Shown here: piece after piece, positions 55,536-64,000 of the stretch
Numbering within the stretch: position 1 is the stretch's first letter
How the letters are laid out: the number at the start of each line of letters is the position of its first letter
NCBI GenBank assembly: GCA_036500145.1
Contig: DASYCO010000061.1
Location: 1-64,000, forward strand
Source: CAMAVH01 sp036500145
GTDB taxonomy: Bacteria > Pseudomonadota > Alphaproteobacteria > SMXQ01
Direction: 5' to 3'
Length of the DNA stretch: 64,000 nt
Notes under the pieces: model-generated
Seen by the model: the letters and a program-made list of their open reading frames with translations, nothing else
The model's database searches: none
Told to the model about the DNA's origin: nothing
Position numbers and translations under genes: made by a program

Positions 55536-56891
55536 TCAGTTGTACGTGCCCAAGGGGTGCTGGAGATTGATCACGCTCGGCACGCCGTTGCGGATCTCGA
55601 AGACGAACTCGTCGCGCAGGAAGTTGCCTGCCCAGTCGATGCGCGAATCCATGAGGATGCCGGGCGTGTCGCTCGCGTCGATCTTCAGGTTCCGCCAGGC
55701 CTTGAACAGGTCCGTGCCGTTGAAGCTGCAAGCCTGCTCGACCGAGGCCTTCAGCGCGTTGAAGGCGACGAAGCCGTTCACGCCGGGCACCGGCGGACGG
55801 TAGCCGAAGCGGTCGCTGAAGCGGTCCGCCATCATGCGGACGCGGGCGATCGGCGCGTCGGCATAGAGGCCGACGATGCCGCGCAGGCCGTTGGCGTTCT
55901 GCCCGGCGGCGTCGAGGAACGCGCGGTCGACGACGTCGCCGTCGACCAGGATGGGCTTGTTGAAGCCCTGGCGCCGCAGCGCCGCCAGCAGCCTGACCGC
56001 GTCGCCCGAATGGACCATGAGGAAGAGGACGTCCGGGTTGCGCGCGCGCACGCGCGCCAGGATGTCGGCGAAGTCCTTCTGTCCCGGCGTAACGCCGGAA
56101 TCGACGGCAAGCTGCAGGCTGCGGCGGACGAAGGCGCCCTTCAGGATGTCCCGCCGGCTGCGGCCGTAGTCGGTGTCCGACCAGATCAGGGCGGCGCTGC
56201 GCGCCTTGTATTCCTCGCGCGCATGGTCGGCGAGCTGCAGCAGCCGCGACAGCTGGGTCGGCTGGCCGCGCGTCAGCCAAGCCTCAGGCTGGCTCTGCAG
56301 GTCGAGGCCCGCCGTGCCGAGGATCATCGGCGTCTGGCTGCGGCGCGCGCTGTCCACCGCCGTCTTCGCGGCGCCCTCGTTCAACGGCCCGAAGATGGCG
56401 AACGGCGGCTGCTTGAGGACATCCTCCACCACGGCGGCGACGCCCGGCGAATCCGTGCCGACGTCGCGCGTCTCCACGACGATGCGCCGGCCCATGATGC
56501 CGCCCTTGTTGTTGGCGATGTCCACCGCCAGCTGGATGCCGTCGCGCCAGGCCTTGGCCAGGTCGGCGCTGTTGCCGGACAGCTCCGCCAGCACGACGAC
56601 GCGCAGGTCCTCGTTGCTGACGTTGGCCAGCAGGCGGTTGATGCCGGAATTGCGCAGCCCGATGATCGGCAGGCAGTTCGGGGGAAAGGCGTAGATCGGC
56701 TCGATGGCGTCGGGCCCCGGCGTCGCCAGCACCGTGGCGCCCGGCCGGCCGTCGACCAATGGGCTGGCGTCAGGCAGGTTCGCGGTGGGCGTGCTGGCGT
56801 CCTGCGCCATGGCGAGGACGGCAAGCGCCGCGAAGCCCGCCGTCAGGCAGGCGATGGACGACGCTCTCATAAGGCGACCGAGGATGCTCAT
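55536..56891 (-). CDS. Periplasmic ligand-binding protein (branched-chain amino acid ABC type) in the EPS operon
   Basis: A 451-residue type-1 periplasmic binding protein with an N-terminal signal (ACLTAGFAALAVLAMAQ). Recognisable parts are LSGNSADLAKAWRDGIQLAVDIANNKGGIMGRRIVVETRDVG, ALIWSDTDYGRSRRDILKGAF and PGVNGFVAFNALKASVEQACSFNG. Such proteins usually feed amino-acid or urea importers, but no permease or ATPase is near. It overlaps the upstream membrane-protein gene by 4 nt, so it belongs to the polysaccharide operon. A sensing or glycan-binding role is an inference. Confidence 0.82.
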   Translation of the reverse strand: MSILGRLMRASSIACLTAGFAALAVLAMAQDASTPTANLPDASPLVDGRPGATVLATPGPDAIEPIYAFPPNCLPIIGLRNSGINRLLANVSNEDLRVVVLAELSGNSADLAKAWRDGIQLAVDIANNKGGIMGRRIVVETRDVGTDSPGVAAVVEDVLKQPPFAIFGPLNEGAAKTAVDSARRSQTPMILGTAGLDLQSQPEAWLTRGQPTQLSRLLQLADHAREEYKARSAALIWSDTDYGRSRRDILKGAFVRRSLQLAVDSGVTPGQKDFADILARVRARNPDVLFLMVHSGDAVRLLAALRRQGFNKPILVDGDVVDRAFLDAAGQNANGLRGIVGLYADAPIARVRMMADRFSDRFGYRPPVPGVNGFVAFNALKASVEQACSFNGTDLFKAWRNLKIDASDTPGILMDSRIDWAGNFLRDEFVFEIRNGVPSVINLQHPLGTYN

Positions 56892-57679
56892 GGGAACAGC
56901 GGCGCTCCCGCCTCGGGCAAGCGGGCCATTTCGGCATAGGTCGCCAGCAGGTTCGGCTTGCCGGCCAGTGTCGCGCGCATGAAGTCGTCGACGCCGAGCT
57001 GCAGCGACAGGCGGGCGAGCCCGCGCGGCTGCGCCAGAGCCGCCCGTTCGACTTCGTCGGCAATTATCTGGCGCGTGCGTGGGACGGCCTGCGGCCAGAT
57101 CACCAGGCCGAGGGCGACCCGCGGCACGATCAGCGCCGGCTCGTTCGGTCCCGTGACGACGGCCATGCGCCACGCGCGCTCCGCGCGCGCGGCATCCCCG
57201 TCGCCACCGCGCTTGAGAAGCGCCAAGGCCAATTGGTACCAGGCATAGGGCTGCGCCGGCTGCTGCGCCAAGCCGTCCTGCAGCGCGTCGATTCCCATGG
57301 CGAGGTAGCGCGCCTCTTCGCCGGGCTGGCGAACAGGCAACAGCTCCATCATCGACAGCAGCTGCATGGCGGCGAGGCCGACAGCGTTGCTGTTGCGGCC
57401 CGATTCGATCCACCGGCCCGCTGCCTGGCGGCTGTCGATCACGGCGTCCATCACGCCGACCGACGTCGGCTCGTTGTCGTTCAACGCCGAAAGTCCGGCG
57501 TCGCCGGGCACGCGCAGCACGGCGGCGATCAGCCGCGGAATGCCGACGTAGAGGAGAAATGCGGCGAACAGCGCCAGCAGGACCGCCCACAGCAGTCGCG
57601 CCATGCGGCCGTCCGCCGGACGCGACGGACGTGGCGCGGGCGCGGCGCCCTGCGCTATCGACGCGTCGGACACCGTCAT
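56888..57679 (-). CDS. Membrane-anchored helical-repeat protein of the EPS operon
   Basis: A 263-residue protein with a Pro/Ala-rich cytoplasmic start, one membrane segment (LLWAVLLALFAAFLLYVGIP) and a periplasmic part with TPR-like helices (PYAWYQLALALLKRGGDGDAARAERAW). I do not recognise the family. The start at 57679 has AGGGAG upstream; an in-frame start at 57700 is an alternative. It is coupled to the binding-protein gene by a 4-nt overlap and follows the Wzc-like gene by 27 bp. It may scaffold the assembly machinery. Confidence 0.75.
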   Translation of the reverse strand: MTVSDASIAQGAAPAPRPSRPADGRMARLLWAVLLALFAAFLLYVGIPRLIAAVLRVPGDAGLSALNDNEPTSVGVMDAVIDSRQAAGRWIESGRNSNAVGLAAMQLLSMMELLPVRQPGEEARYLAMGIDALQDGLAQQPAQPYAWYQLALALLKRGGDGDAARAERAWRMAVVTGPNEPALIVPRVALGLVIWPQAVPRTRQIIADEVERAALAQPRGLARLSLQLGVDDFMRATLAGKPNLLATYAEMARLPEAGAPLFP

Positions 57680-57706
57680 GCCGGCTCCCTGCCCCGCCAT
57701 TCCGGC

Positions 57707-60034
57707 CTACGCCTTGTAGTAGCCAGAATACTTGCCGTAGTAGTAGCCGCGGTCGCCATAGCCGTACCAGAGATGCTTCTTCAGGTTGACGCGGGTGACG
57801 ACCACGCCGGTCAGGTTCAGGTTGGCGCTGCGGATCTGCTTGATCGCGTTCTCGACGACGTTCTCCGGCGTGTGGCCCCAGCGGACGGCGAACACCGTCG
57901 CGTCGACGCGGCGCGCGATGGCCAGGGCGTCGGAGACCGCCAGGACCGGCGGCGTGTCGATGATGACGCAGTCGTAAGCCTGGGTCAGCGCCTCGATCAG
58001 GTTGGAGTACTGGCTCGAATTGAGCAGGTCGAGCGAGTTGCCGACGTTGTTCGGCGCCGGGATGAAATGCAGGCCGGTGCTTTCCTCGGTCTGGATCAGG
58101 CGGTCGAGCGGACAGGTGCCGTTCAGGAAGTCGACGATGTGCGGCTCGGCCTTGACGCCCAGCAGCTCGGCGACGCCGCCGCGGCGCAGGTCGCAGTCGA
58201 CGAGGATGGTCCGCCGCTTGGCCAGCGCCGAGCTGCGCGCCAGCGACAGGGCCAGGGTCGTCTTGCCTTCGTCGGGCACCGACGAGGTGACGGCGATGCT
58301 GCGCGGCGGGTTGTCGAAGTCCGTGAAGGTGATCGCGGTGCGAATCGAGCGGATCGCCTCGGCGTAGGACGAAAGCGGCTTCTCGACGACGTAGCTTTCC
58401 GCCGGCATCGAGGACGTCAGGCCGCCCGGCACCGCCGGCACCAGCCCGAGCGACGCCACGCCGATGGCGCGCTCGATCTCCTCGGGGCTGCGGAAGCCGG
58501 CCTCGAACTTCTCGACCAAGGCGGCCATCACGGCGGCGCAGAGCAGCGACAGCAGGAAGCCGGCGCCGATCAGCAGGCCCTTGCGCGGGAACGACGCCTT
58601 GAGCGGCACGTCGGCGGGCGACACGATGCGGGCGTCCGGCGTGTCGACGGACGGGCCGGCCGACGTCTCGCGGAAGCGGTTGAGGAAGTTCTGGAAGAGC
58701 GCACGGCTCGCTTCCGCCTCGCGCTCGAGCTCGCGCAGCTTCACTTCCGCCATGTTGACGTTGGACACCTTGCCCATCAGCTCGTCGACGTTCTTCTGCA
58801 GGGCGTTCTCGCGCGCCCGCGCGCTCTCGACGTTGTTGGTCAGCGAGGCGACGATCTTCTTGATCTCGTTCGCGATCTGGGCCCGCACGTCGCGCAGCTG
58901 GGTGCGTGCGGCAAGCAGCGCCGGGTGCTTTTCGCCGTAGCGCTGCGCCAGGTCCGCCTCGGTCCGGGTGCCCTGGGTTTCCTGCTCGCGCAAGCGCTGG
59001 ATGGTGACCGAGTTGAGCACTTCGGGCATCGAGTCGATGTTGACTTGATTCTTCGCCTGGTTGAGGCGCGATTCGAACTGCGAACGCTCGGCGCGCGCCT
59101 GGATCAGCTGCGTGCTCATGTCCGACAGCTGCTGGGAATAGACCGATGCGTCCTGCGTCGCGCCGACCAGCTTGTTCTGCTCGCGATAGGCCTGCACCGC
59201 CTGCTCGGCCGTGCGCACCTGGCCACGCAGCTCGTCGACGCGCTGGGTCAGCCACGTGTTGGCGCGCTTGGTGGCGTCGAACTTCGCCTCGAGCTGCGAA
59301 TAGAGGTAGAGGTCCGCGTGCGTGTTCACCACGCGGGCGGCCAGCTGCGGATTGTCCGAGCGGAACACCAGACGGATCGACAGGGAGCGGCCGTCGCTGC
59401 TCACGGTCAGGTGCTTGAGGTATTCGTCGACGACGCGCGTCATCGTCTCCGCCGCCTGCTGCTCGGGCGTCTTCTTGTCGGCGCTGCGCAGGCTGTCGAA
59501 GATGCCGCGGAACCACTGGTCGAACGAAAGCTGGCTCGATTCGTCGAGCCAGAAGAACATCCGGCTAATGCCGCTCGGGGTCTGCTTGGCGTAGGGATTG
59601 AATTCCGGCTCGTTGAGCAGGTTGGTCTGCTCGACCACCTTGGCCGCCAGCGGCCGCGACATCAGCACGTCCAGCTCGCTGCGCAGCGCGGCGTTGTCGG
59701 TCGGCAGGCCGGAGACGACGTCCTGCACGTTCGACACGCGCTCCTGGCGCGAATCCAGCACGACCACGGCCTCGGCGTCGTACTGCGGCGTCAGCTGGAA
59801 GGCGACGAGGATGGCGAGGCCCGTCACGGCGACGATGGTGCCGACGATGGTCGACAGCCGGCGCTGGACGACGCGCGTCAGCTCAGGCAGGCCGAGGGGC
59901 TTGGCGCCGCGCCAGAACCAGAGCGGCGCGCCGGAGAACTGTGAACCCTGGCTGCGGCCCGCGGCGGCGCCGGAAGCGCGCATGTCGGAACCGCGCCCAT
60001 CGCGCGCGCCGGAATGAAGATTCTGTGCTGTCAT
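57707..60034 (-). CDS. Wzc/ExoP-type polysaccharide co-polymerase and tyrosine autokinase
   Basis: A 775-residue inner-membrane protein. A Wzz-like part with two membrane segments flanks a long periplasmic coiled coil (about 75-510, with PSVDTPDARIVSPADVPLKASFP before the second segment). A cytoplasmic BY-kinase domain follows: the Walker A variant SVPDEGKTT near 585, RTILVDCDLRRGG (Walker A') and CVIIDTPPV. The C-terminus is a Tyr cluster (WYGYGDRGYYYGKYSGYYKA) that is the expected autophosphorylation tail. It controls chain length and export together with the Wza-type protein encoded 45 bp upstream. Confidence 0.94.
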   Translation of the reverse strand: MTAQNLHSGARDGRGSDMRASGAAAGRSQGSQFSGAPLWFWRGAKPLGLPELTRVVQRRLSTIVGTIVAVTGLAILVAFQLTPQYDAEAVVVLDSRQERVSNVQDVVSGLPTDNAALRSELDVLMSRPLAAKVVEQTNLLNEPEFNPYAKQTPSGISRMFFWLDESSQLSFDQWFRGIFDSLRSADKKTPEQQAAETMTRVVDEYLKHLTVSSDGRSLSIRLVFRSDNPQLAARVVNTHADLYLYSQLEAKFDATKRANTWLTQRVDELRGQVRTAEQAVQAYREQNKLVGATQDASVYSQQLSDMSTQLIQARAERSQFESRLNQAKNQVNIDSMPEVLNSVTIQRLREQETQGTRTEADLAQRYGEKHPALLAARTQLRDVRAQIANEIKKIVASLTNNVESARARENALQKNVDELMGKVSNVNMAEVKLRELEREAEASRALFQNFLNRFRETSAGPSVDTPDARIVSPADVPLKASFPRKGLLIGAGFLLSLLCAAVMAALVEKFEAGFRSPEEIERAIGVASLGLVPAVPGGLTSSMPAESYVVEKPLSSYAEAIRSIRTAITFTDFDNPPRSIAVTSSVPDEGKTTLALSLARSSALAKRRTILVDCDLRRGGVAELLGVKAEPHIVDFLNGTCPLDRLIQTEESTGLHFIPAPNNVGNSLDLLNSSQYSNLIEALTQAYDCVIIDTPPVLAVSDALAIARRVDATVFAVRWGHTPENVVENAIKQIRSANLNLTGVVVTRVNLKKHLWYGYGDRGYYYGKYSGYYKA

Positions 60035-60079
60035 GAATCGCCGCCTGTGTTGCCGCCCCCGTGCAACGCGCCGGTGGGA

Positions 60080-60697
60080 TTAGAAGAACCGTTCGTTGAT
60101 GCGCACCGTGTCGCCCGGCATGACGATCGATTCTTCCGTCGCCTTGATTTCCTTGCCGGTGCGGATGATGACCACCTCGCGCCGGTTCGCGCGCGGCGTG
60201 TAGCCGCCTGCGATGGCGACGGCGGTGACGATGGTCATGCCGTTGACGAAGGGATAGCTGCCGGGCGCGCGCACTTCGCCCAAGATGAAGAACGGGCGAT
60301 AGCCGATGACCTGGGCGCTGACCTTGGGGTCGCGCAGGAAGCCGTCGCGCAGCTTGTCCTCGATGGTGCGCTCGACCTGGCGGACGGTGCCGCCGCCGGC
60401 CTGGATCTCGCCGACCAGCGGCACGGAGATCTGCCCGCGCCCGTCGACGTCGAAGTCGCCGGAGAGATCCTGCTCGTTGTAGACGATCACGCGGACGCGG
60501 TCGCCGGGGCCGAGGATGTAGGAGGATTCGATGGAGGCGTCGGGCGTGACGCCCGGCGGAATTGCGCCGGTGGCCTGCCCTGGAGCCGGCTGGGCCGTCT
60601 GGCCCAGCGCGCTCGGCGCGAACAGCGGAGAGCCCACCAGCAACGCGAACATCGCAGACAGGATAAACGTCGTAAAAGCGTGCTTAACTCGACCCAT
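60080..60697 (-). CDS. Wza-type polysaccharide export protein
   Basis: A 205-residue periplasmic/outer-membrane export protein with signal peptide (ILSAMFALLVGSPLFAPSALG). The Poly_export domain starts SSYILGPGDRVRVIVYNEQDLSGDFDVDGRGQISVPLVGEI, and a SLBB domain follows (FFILGEVRAPGSYPFVNGMTIVTAVAIAGGYTPRA). It forms the translocation channel for the polysaccharide. It is shorter than Wza and lacks a lipobox Cys, as in KpsD/GumB-like short forms. Confidence 0.93.
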   Translation of the reverse strand: MGRVKHAFTTFILSAMFALLVGSPLFAPSALGQTAQPAPGQATGAIPPGVTPDASIESSYILGPGDRVRVIVYNEQDLSGDFDVDGRGQISVPLVGEIQAGGGTVRQVERTIEDKLRDGFLRDPKVSAQVIGYRPFFILGEVRAPGSYPFVNGMTIVTAVAIAGGYTPRANRREVVIIRTGKEIKATEESIVMPGDTVRINERFF

Positions 60698-60846
60698 GGG
60701 CGGCTCGCGACGCAGGCTCAGGCCCGCGCTATGTTTCGATGCTCCGCCGATTCGGGCGCGTCTCCACGCCCGCTCGCGGCAGAGAGCTATATAGCGCAGC
60801 GGTGCGAAAAGCGCAGCGTCTGTCTATGGTAAAGAAGCGGTGATCT

Positions 60847-62220
60847 TTACAGCTGGGCGCCGAGGACGACCATGGCGCGCCACTGGTCGAATTCGGCCGT
60901 CGGGTCGTCGGACGAGCGATCGCTCAGCTGGAAGCGCGGCGCGATGTAGAAGTTCCGGTTCAGCAGGTACTTCACTTCCGCGGTAGCGACCCAGACGTCG
61001 TCGTTACGGCTAACGTCCTGGAAATCCGACCAAATCTTGGCAACCGAGACGTTGCCAAGCAGGTTGTACGTGATCTCCTGCTCGATGCCGACGCTGGCGA
61101 TCGTCTGCAGCAGGCTCGACGAGTTCGCCAAAGTCGTCTCTTCGAGAGAGCGCGTCAGCGAGCCGGTCAGGCTGGTCCGCGGCGTGATGTTGTAGGCGGC
61201 GTCGATGGCGAAGGTCGGCTCCGTCACGTCGTCGAAGCGCCCGTCGTCGAACGACTGATGCAGGACGCCGGCGGACACGTCGATGGTGTAGACGGTCGGG
61301 TTCGAGAAGACGGCGCCGACGGCGGCTTCATAGCCCTTGGAGTCGCGGTCGAAGGCCGGCTGGGTCGAGAAGTGCGAGCGGCCGTTGTAGGCGCCGCGGA
61401 CGTAGGTCATGAAGCCCTGCGTCCATTCCCAGCCCACGCGGGCCGAGCCGATGCCGATGTCGATGTCCCGCGCGTCGTTGTCGAGCGTGCCGAACGTGGA
61501 ATTGACGTCATCGTAGTCGAGCCGGCGCCAGGTGGCGTCGACCTGGTAGTTCAGGCGCAGGACAGTCGAGGCGATGCCGGCCGTCGCGTCGTAGCGCTGG
61601 TACTGGGTCGGCTCGGTGCCGTCGACGGCGTTCGGCGACGTGCGGTCTTCGAACTGGCGCGCGGTGCCGGCGCGGGCGAAGGCGAAGGTCGTCGACGACA
61701 GGTCGTAGCGGCCGTTGCCGCTGACGAAGTAGCTGTCGGTGTTCTCGTCGTCATGATCCATGTAGTGGTCCGAGATCATGCCGGCATCGAAGTTGAGCTG
61801 ATGCAGCGGCATGTCGGAACGCAGGCGCAGCGTCGGCGCCAGCGCGAGGATCGAGTCGTTCTTCTTGTCGTTCGGCGTCGAGTAGATGTTGTTGTTGTAT
61901 TCGTAGCCGCCTTCGACGCCGGCGAAGAGCAGCCACTGGTCGGCAAGGCGTACGCCGAGCGGATCGTAGCCTTCGCGTTCGCGCTCCATCACCGTCAGGT
62001 TGCGCTCTTCGACGAGGCCCTGGCGGAACACGGCGCCGCGGGTGGGGTCGCTGTCGTCCTGGCGGCCGAGCTGCTGCGAGGGCGGAATGGCGACGGGCGC
62101 GACCTGCGCCGTCTGCGTCTGCAACTGCTGGGCCTGGGCGCCTGTCACGGCAACGGCGAGAGTGGCGACCTGGGTAGCGACCAAGGCGCCAACGATCCGA
62201 CGGGAAGACTGAAACTGCAT
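60847..62220 (-). CDS. Outer-membrane beta-barrel protein of the EPS operon
   Basis: A 457-residue exported protein with a signal peptide (IVGALVATQVATLAVAVTGAQAQ). The rest consists of alternating amphipathic strands such as YFVSGNGRYDLSSTTFAFARAG and TSLTGSLTRSLEET, and ends in REFGLAQ-like VLGAQL, a typical barrel end. It belongs to the BBP2/EpsL-like group found beside polysaccharide genes, probably the outer-membrane exit pore. About 150 bp separate it from the Wza-type gene. Confidence 0.85.
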   Translation of the reverse strand: MQFQSSRRIVGALVATQVATLAVAVTGAQAQQLQTQTAQVAPVAIPPSQQLGRQDDSDPTRGAVFRQGLVEERNLTVMEREREGYDPLGVRLADQWLLFAGVEGGYEYNNNIYSTPNDKKNDSILALAPTLRLRSDMPLHQLNFDAGMISDHYMDHDDENTDSYFVSGNGRYDLSSTTFAFARAGTARQFEDRTSPNAVDGTEPTQYQRYDATAGIASTVLRLNYQVDATWRRLDYDDVNSTFGTLDNDARDIDIGIGSARVGWEWTQGFMTYVRGAYNGRSHFSTQPAFDRDSKGYEAAVGAVFSNPTVYTIDVSAGVLHQSFDDGRFDDVTEPTFAIDAAYNITPRTSLTGSLTRSLEETTLANSSSLLQTIASVGIEQEITYNLLGNVSVAKIWSDFQDVSRNDDVWVATAEVKYLLNRNFYIAPRFQLSDRSSDDPTAEFDQWRAMVVLGAQL

Positions 62221-62293
62221 GATTTTATCGTCTTATCAATGAAGAGGCCAACGAGGCCACGTCGGGTCGCGACTGACTAACCAGGACTGGCCG

Positions 62294-62917
62294 TTAGCCC
62301 TGGCCGTTGCTGGCGTTCGCGCCAGCCGCCGTCGTCCCCAGCGGGGAGATCGAGCGGCCGATCGGGCCGCCGCCCGGCACCACGGTGATCTTCAGGATGA
62401 GCTTATCAAACTGCTGCGCCTGCGCCTGCTGCTGCTGCACGAAGCCGGCGGCCGGCTGCACGTTGGAGAGGTTGCCGCCGGTCGGCTGCAGATTGTCGCT
62501 GACCGTGATGTTCTTCTGCTCAAAGGCCTGGCTGACGTCGACCTTGATGTTTTCGCTGACGGCCTTGAAGGCCGGCGTCGTGATCGGCGCGTTGACGACG
62601 GCGCTGACGGCCGTCTGCACCTGGGAGGTGAGTTCGGCGTTCTTGCCGATCAGGTCGCCGATGCTGTCGGCGAGGCCTTCGGTCGTCGTCGCGTTGCTCA
62701 GCGCCTGCGTCACCTGCGTGCGCAGCGCTTCGGGCAGCGCGGCCAGCGCGGTCTGCACGTCGGCCAGCGCCATCGCCTGCGAGAGCGAAGCCTGCTGTTC
62801 GGGGGTGATCGGATCGGCGTTGGCGAACATCATTGCGCCGCTGGACACCCAGCCGGCAGTGGCAAGTGCCGCAACCAAAGCCGTGCCGCTCAACAGAGCC
62901 TGAAGACGAGTCCGCAT
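62294..62917 (-). CDS. Exported Ala/Gln-rich helical protein of the EPS region
   Basis: A 207-residue protein with a signal peptide (LLSGTALVAALATAGWVSSGA). The mature part is low in aromatic residues and helical (LADVQTALAALPEALRTQVTQALSNA, then LIGKNAELTSQVQTAVSAVV), with a Gln/Ala-rich stretch near 160 (FVQQQQAQAQQF) and a disordered Gly-rich end. I do not recognise it. It lies 73 bp upstream of the beta-barrel gene on the same strand, possibly as the first gene of the polysaccharide operon. A structural or matrix role is only a guess. Confidence 0.7.
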   Translation of the reverse strand: MRTRLQALLSGTALVAALATAGWVSSGAMMFANADPITPEQQASLSQAMALADVQTALAALPEALRTQVTQALSNATTTEGLADSIGDLIGKNAELTSQVQTAVSAVVNAPITTPAFKAVSENIKVDVSQAFEQKNITVSDNLQPTGGNLSNVQPAAGFVQQQQAQAQQFDKLILKITVVPGGGPIGRSISPLGTTAAGANASNGQG

Positions 62918-63151
62918 GGTTTTTCCCCCGGAATGGATCGAATGCGCGAGAAATTAGACGATCCCCTTGCTTTGAAAAAGGAAAAAGCTCCCATTCGAGT
63001 TCCGACACACGATTAATTCATAATTGGTTTCAGGCTTTGCGCTGTTAATGCCACACCGCCCGCCCGCAGCTATGCCTTTAGTTGTAATTTCGACCAGCAA
63101 TAGAGGGGATGATCGGTCACGGGACTGTCCCTAGTGGAAGAGCAGCGATCT

Positions 63152-63820
63152 TTAGGGGGTGCCGCCCGCACTTGTCGCCGCGCCGCCGCCGGCCGAATCC
63201 TGGCGCAGGACGTTCACGCTGATGCCCGCGTCCTGCTCCACCTCCTTCGGCGCGTAGTCGTTGGTGCTCCAGGAAATGAAGAACAGCACCACCCACTCCG
63301 TCTCGCGCGACAGGCCATATTGCGGATCGGTCGAATCGACCATCCCGCCGTCCTTGGCGCCGTAGCCCGTCGCCGCAACCTTGGCGACGCCGGTGCGCTG
63401 ACGCTTCTTGAAGAGCGCGATCTCCGGGAAGGTCGCCTGACCCGTCAGCGGAATCGGGAAATCGAACTTGGGAATGCCGACCAGTGTCTGCTCGTCGTCG
63501 AGCGACAGCGCCCCGGCACGGATTTCCACCACGATGTCCGCATGGTCGCGGTCGGGCGCCAGCTTGCCGCCGAGCCGCAGCATGCGGTCGCGGATAGCCC
63601 CGATGGCGTACTTGGCGTCCGTCCCCTCGAAGTTCGTCGCGTCGACGAAGACCTTGCTGCCGGCGGGCAGGTTCAGCGCGATGCGCTCGGCGGCGCGGTC
63701 GGCCGCCGAGGAGAGCAGCAGCTGCTCGGTCGCCGTGCGCGGCGGATTGGATTCCCGCGCCGACGAACATGCCGACAGCGCGATCAGCGCGCCGATCAAA
63801 GGCCAGACGATACGGGACAT
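63152..63820 (-). CDS. DUF6655-like lipoprotein
   Basis: A 222-residue lipoprotein (lipobox LSAC, Cys18). The mature part opens RESNPPRTATEQLLLSSAAD and contains the region KVFVDATNFEGTDAKYAIGAIRDRML and AGALSLDDEQTLVGIPKFDFPIP, typical of the uncharacterised DUF6655 family of envelope lipoproteins. The second half includes FISWSTNDYAPKEVEQDAG. Its place next to the polysaccharide operon may be coincidence. About 235 bp without a recognised gene separate it from the exported protein at 62294. Confidence 0.78.
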   Translation of the reverse strand: MSRIVWPLIGALIALSACSSARESNPPRTATEQLLLSSAADRAAERIALNLPAGSKVFVDATNFEGTDAKYAIGAIRDRMLRLGGKLAPDRDHADIVVEIRAGALSLDDEQTLVGIPKFDFPIPLTGQATFPEIALFKKRQRTGVAKVAATGYGAKDGGMVDSTDPQYGLSRETEWVVLFFISWSTNDYAPKEVEQDAGISVNVLRQDSAGGGAATSAGGTP

Positions 63821-63930
63821 GCGACGCCCTTCCGAACATTCGACAAAACGATGCTTTTCGACGCCGTCCTACCTAATCCCGTGAGCGAGACTGTCAAGGC
63901 CGGCGCCATGAGCATTTTGCGGCAATGCGC

Positions 63931-64000
63931 TCAAGGCTTGGGCTGGGAGCTCGCCGAGGCCCCGTCCGGCGACGGATCGTAGAGCACGTGGATGACCGCG
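63931..64000 (-). CDS. 3' end of a gene leaving the window
   Basis: On the minus strand an open frame enters from the right edge and reads AVIHVLYDPSPDGASASSQP followed by KP and a TGA at 63931-63933. The composition is protein-like, but the fragment is too short to identify. It would lie about 110 bp upstream of the DUF6655-like gene, in the same direction. Confidence 0.4.
   Translation of the reverse strand, partial: AVIHVLYDPSPDGASASSQPKP

Noticed and set aside
55536..59516. A 1326-residue reading of the binding-protein frame
   Set aside because: The frame stays open far upstream by chance, antisense-like through the Wzc gene. Only the part from 56891 has a signal peptide and family similarity.
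57233..59944. 903-residue open frame on the plus strand
   Set aside because: Antisense shadow of the Wzc-like and membrane-protein genes; composition is the usual Arg/Gly/Asp/Val-rich antisense pattern.

Overview
The window is 64 kb of GC-rich bacterial chromosome, densely packed with genes. It most likely comes from an alphaproteobacterium. The clues are a complex I subunit of the mitochondrial/alphaproteobacterial NDUFS4 type, a double cold-shock-domain protein, tandem Bug/TctC binding proteins, and AT-rich promoters set in very GC-rich coding DNA. The genus cannot be decided from the sequence. No rRNA, CRISPR array, transposase or phage module was seen.

Layout. 1-4 kb: a decayed CheB-like receiver, a GFA-type zinc protein, two small lipoproteins, and an ArsR/SRPBCC pair behind a promoter that overlaps a large inverted repeat. 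4.1-9.8 kb: a redox/electrophile detoxification cluster (TetR and AraC regulators, nitroreductase, AhpD-like enzyme, quinone oxidoreductase, peroxiredoxin-like protein, GST). 10-15.5 kb: tRNA-Arg(TCT), an NDUFS4-like protein, tRNA-Pro(TGG), DUF192, a double cold-shock protein, an NhaD/CitMHS-type antiporter, a Panacea-domain protein with an unknown partner, and a Sel1-like protein. 15.5-25 kb: two MFS pumps, GST, TauD-type dioxygenase, a CTP-dependent riboflavin-kinase-like (DUF120) protein overlapping a SnoaL-like protein, cupin, FMN reductase, a SpmA-SpmB fusion, aldo/keto reductase and HIT protein. 25-36 kb: a MASE1 hybrid histidine kinase with its own receiver protein, an MBL-fold hydrolase, an Fe3+-type ABC importer (ATPase, binding protein, fused permease), a structured and terminator-ended RNA region in front of phoH, a 48-residue charged small protein, and a lone response regulator.

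36-50 kb: an exported SAM methyltransferase, ArfB ribosome rescue factor, three tandem TctC/Bug binding proteins without TctA/TctB, a dCache hybrid histidine kinase, CspA with a long leader, an alpha/beta hydrolase, a second lipoprotein of the family seen at 2.2 kb, KatG and an acyltransferase. 50-53.9 kb: a DEAD-box helicase with an RG/NG-rich tail, a LigB-type dioxygenase and a small exported protein. 54-63 kb: an exopolysaccharide assembly/export operon on the minus strand (Wzy-type polymerase/ligase, a periplasmic binding protein, a membrane protein, Wzc/ExoP co-polymerase kinase, Wza-type export protein, outer-membrane beta-barrel, exported helical protein), then a DUF6655-like lipoprotein and the 3' end of a gene that leaves the window.

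The genes suggest a free-living, metabolically flexible aerobe with oxidative-stress defence, organic-acid scavenging, cold-shock adaptation and surface polysaccharide production. The most unusual items are the structured RNA before phoH, the bacterial DUF120/SnoaL pair, the Panacea pair, the extra periplasmic components in the exopolysaccharide operon, and an aldo/keto reductase lacking its usual active-site His.
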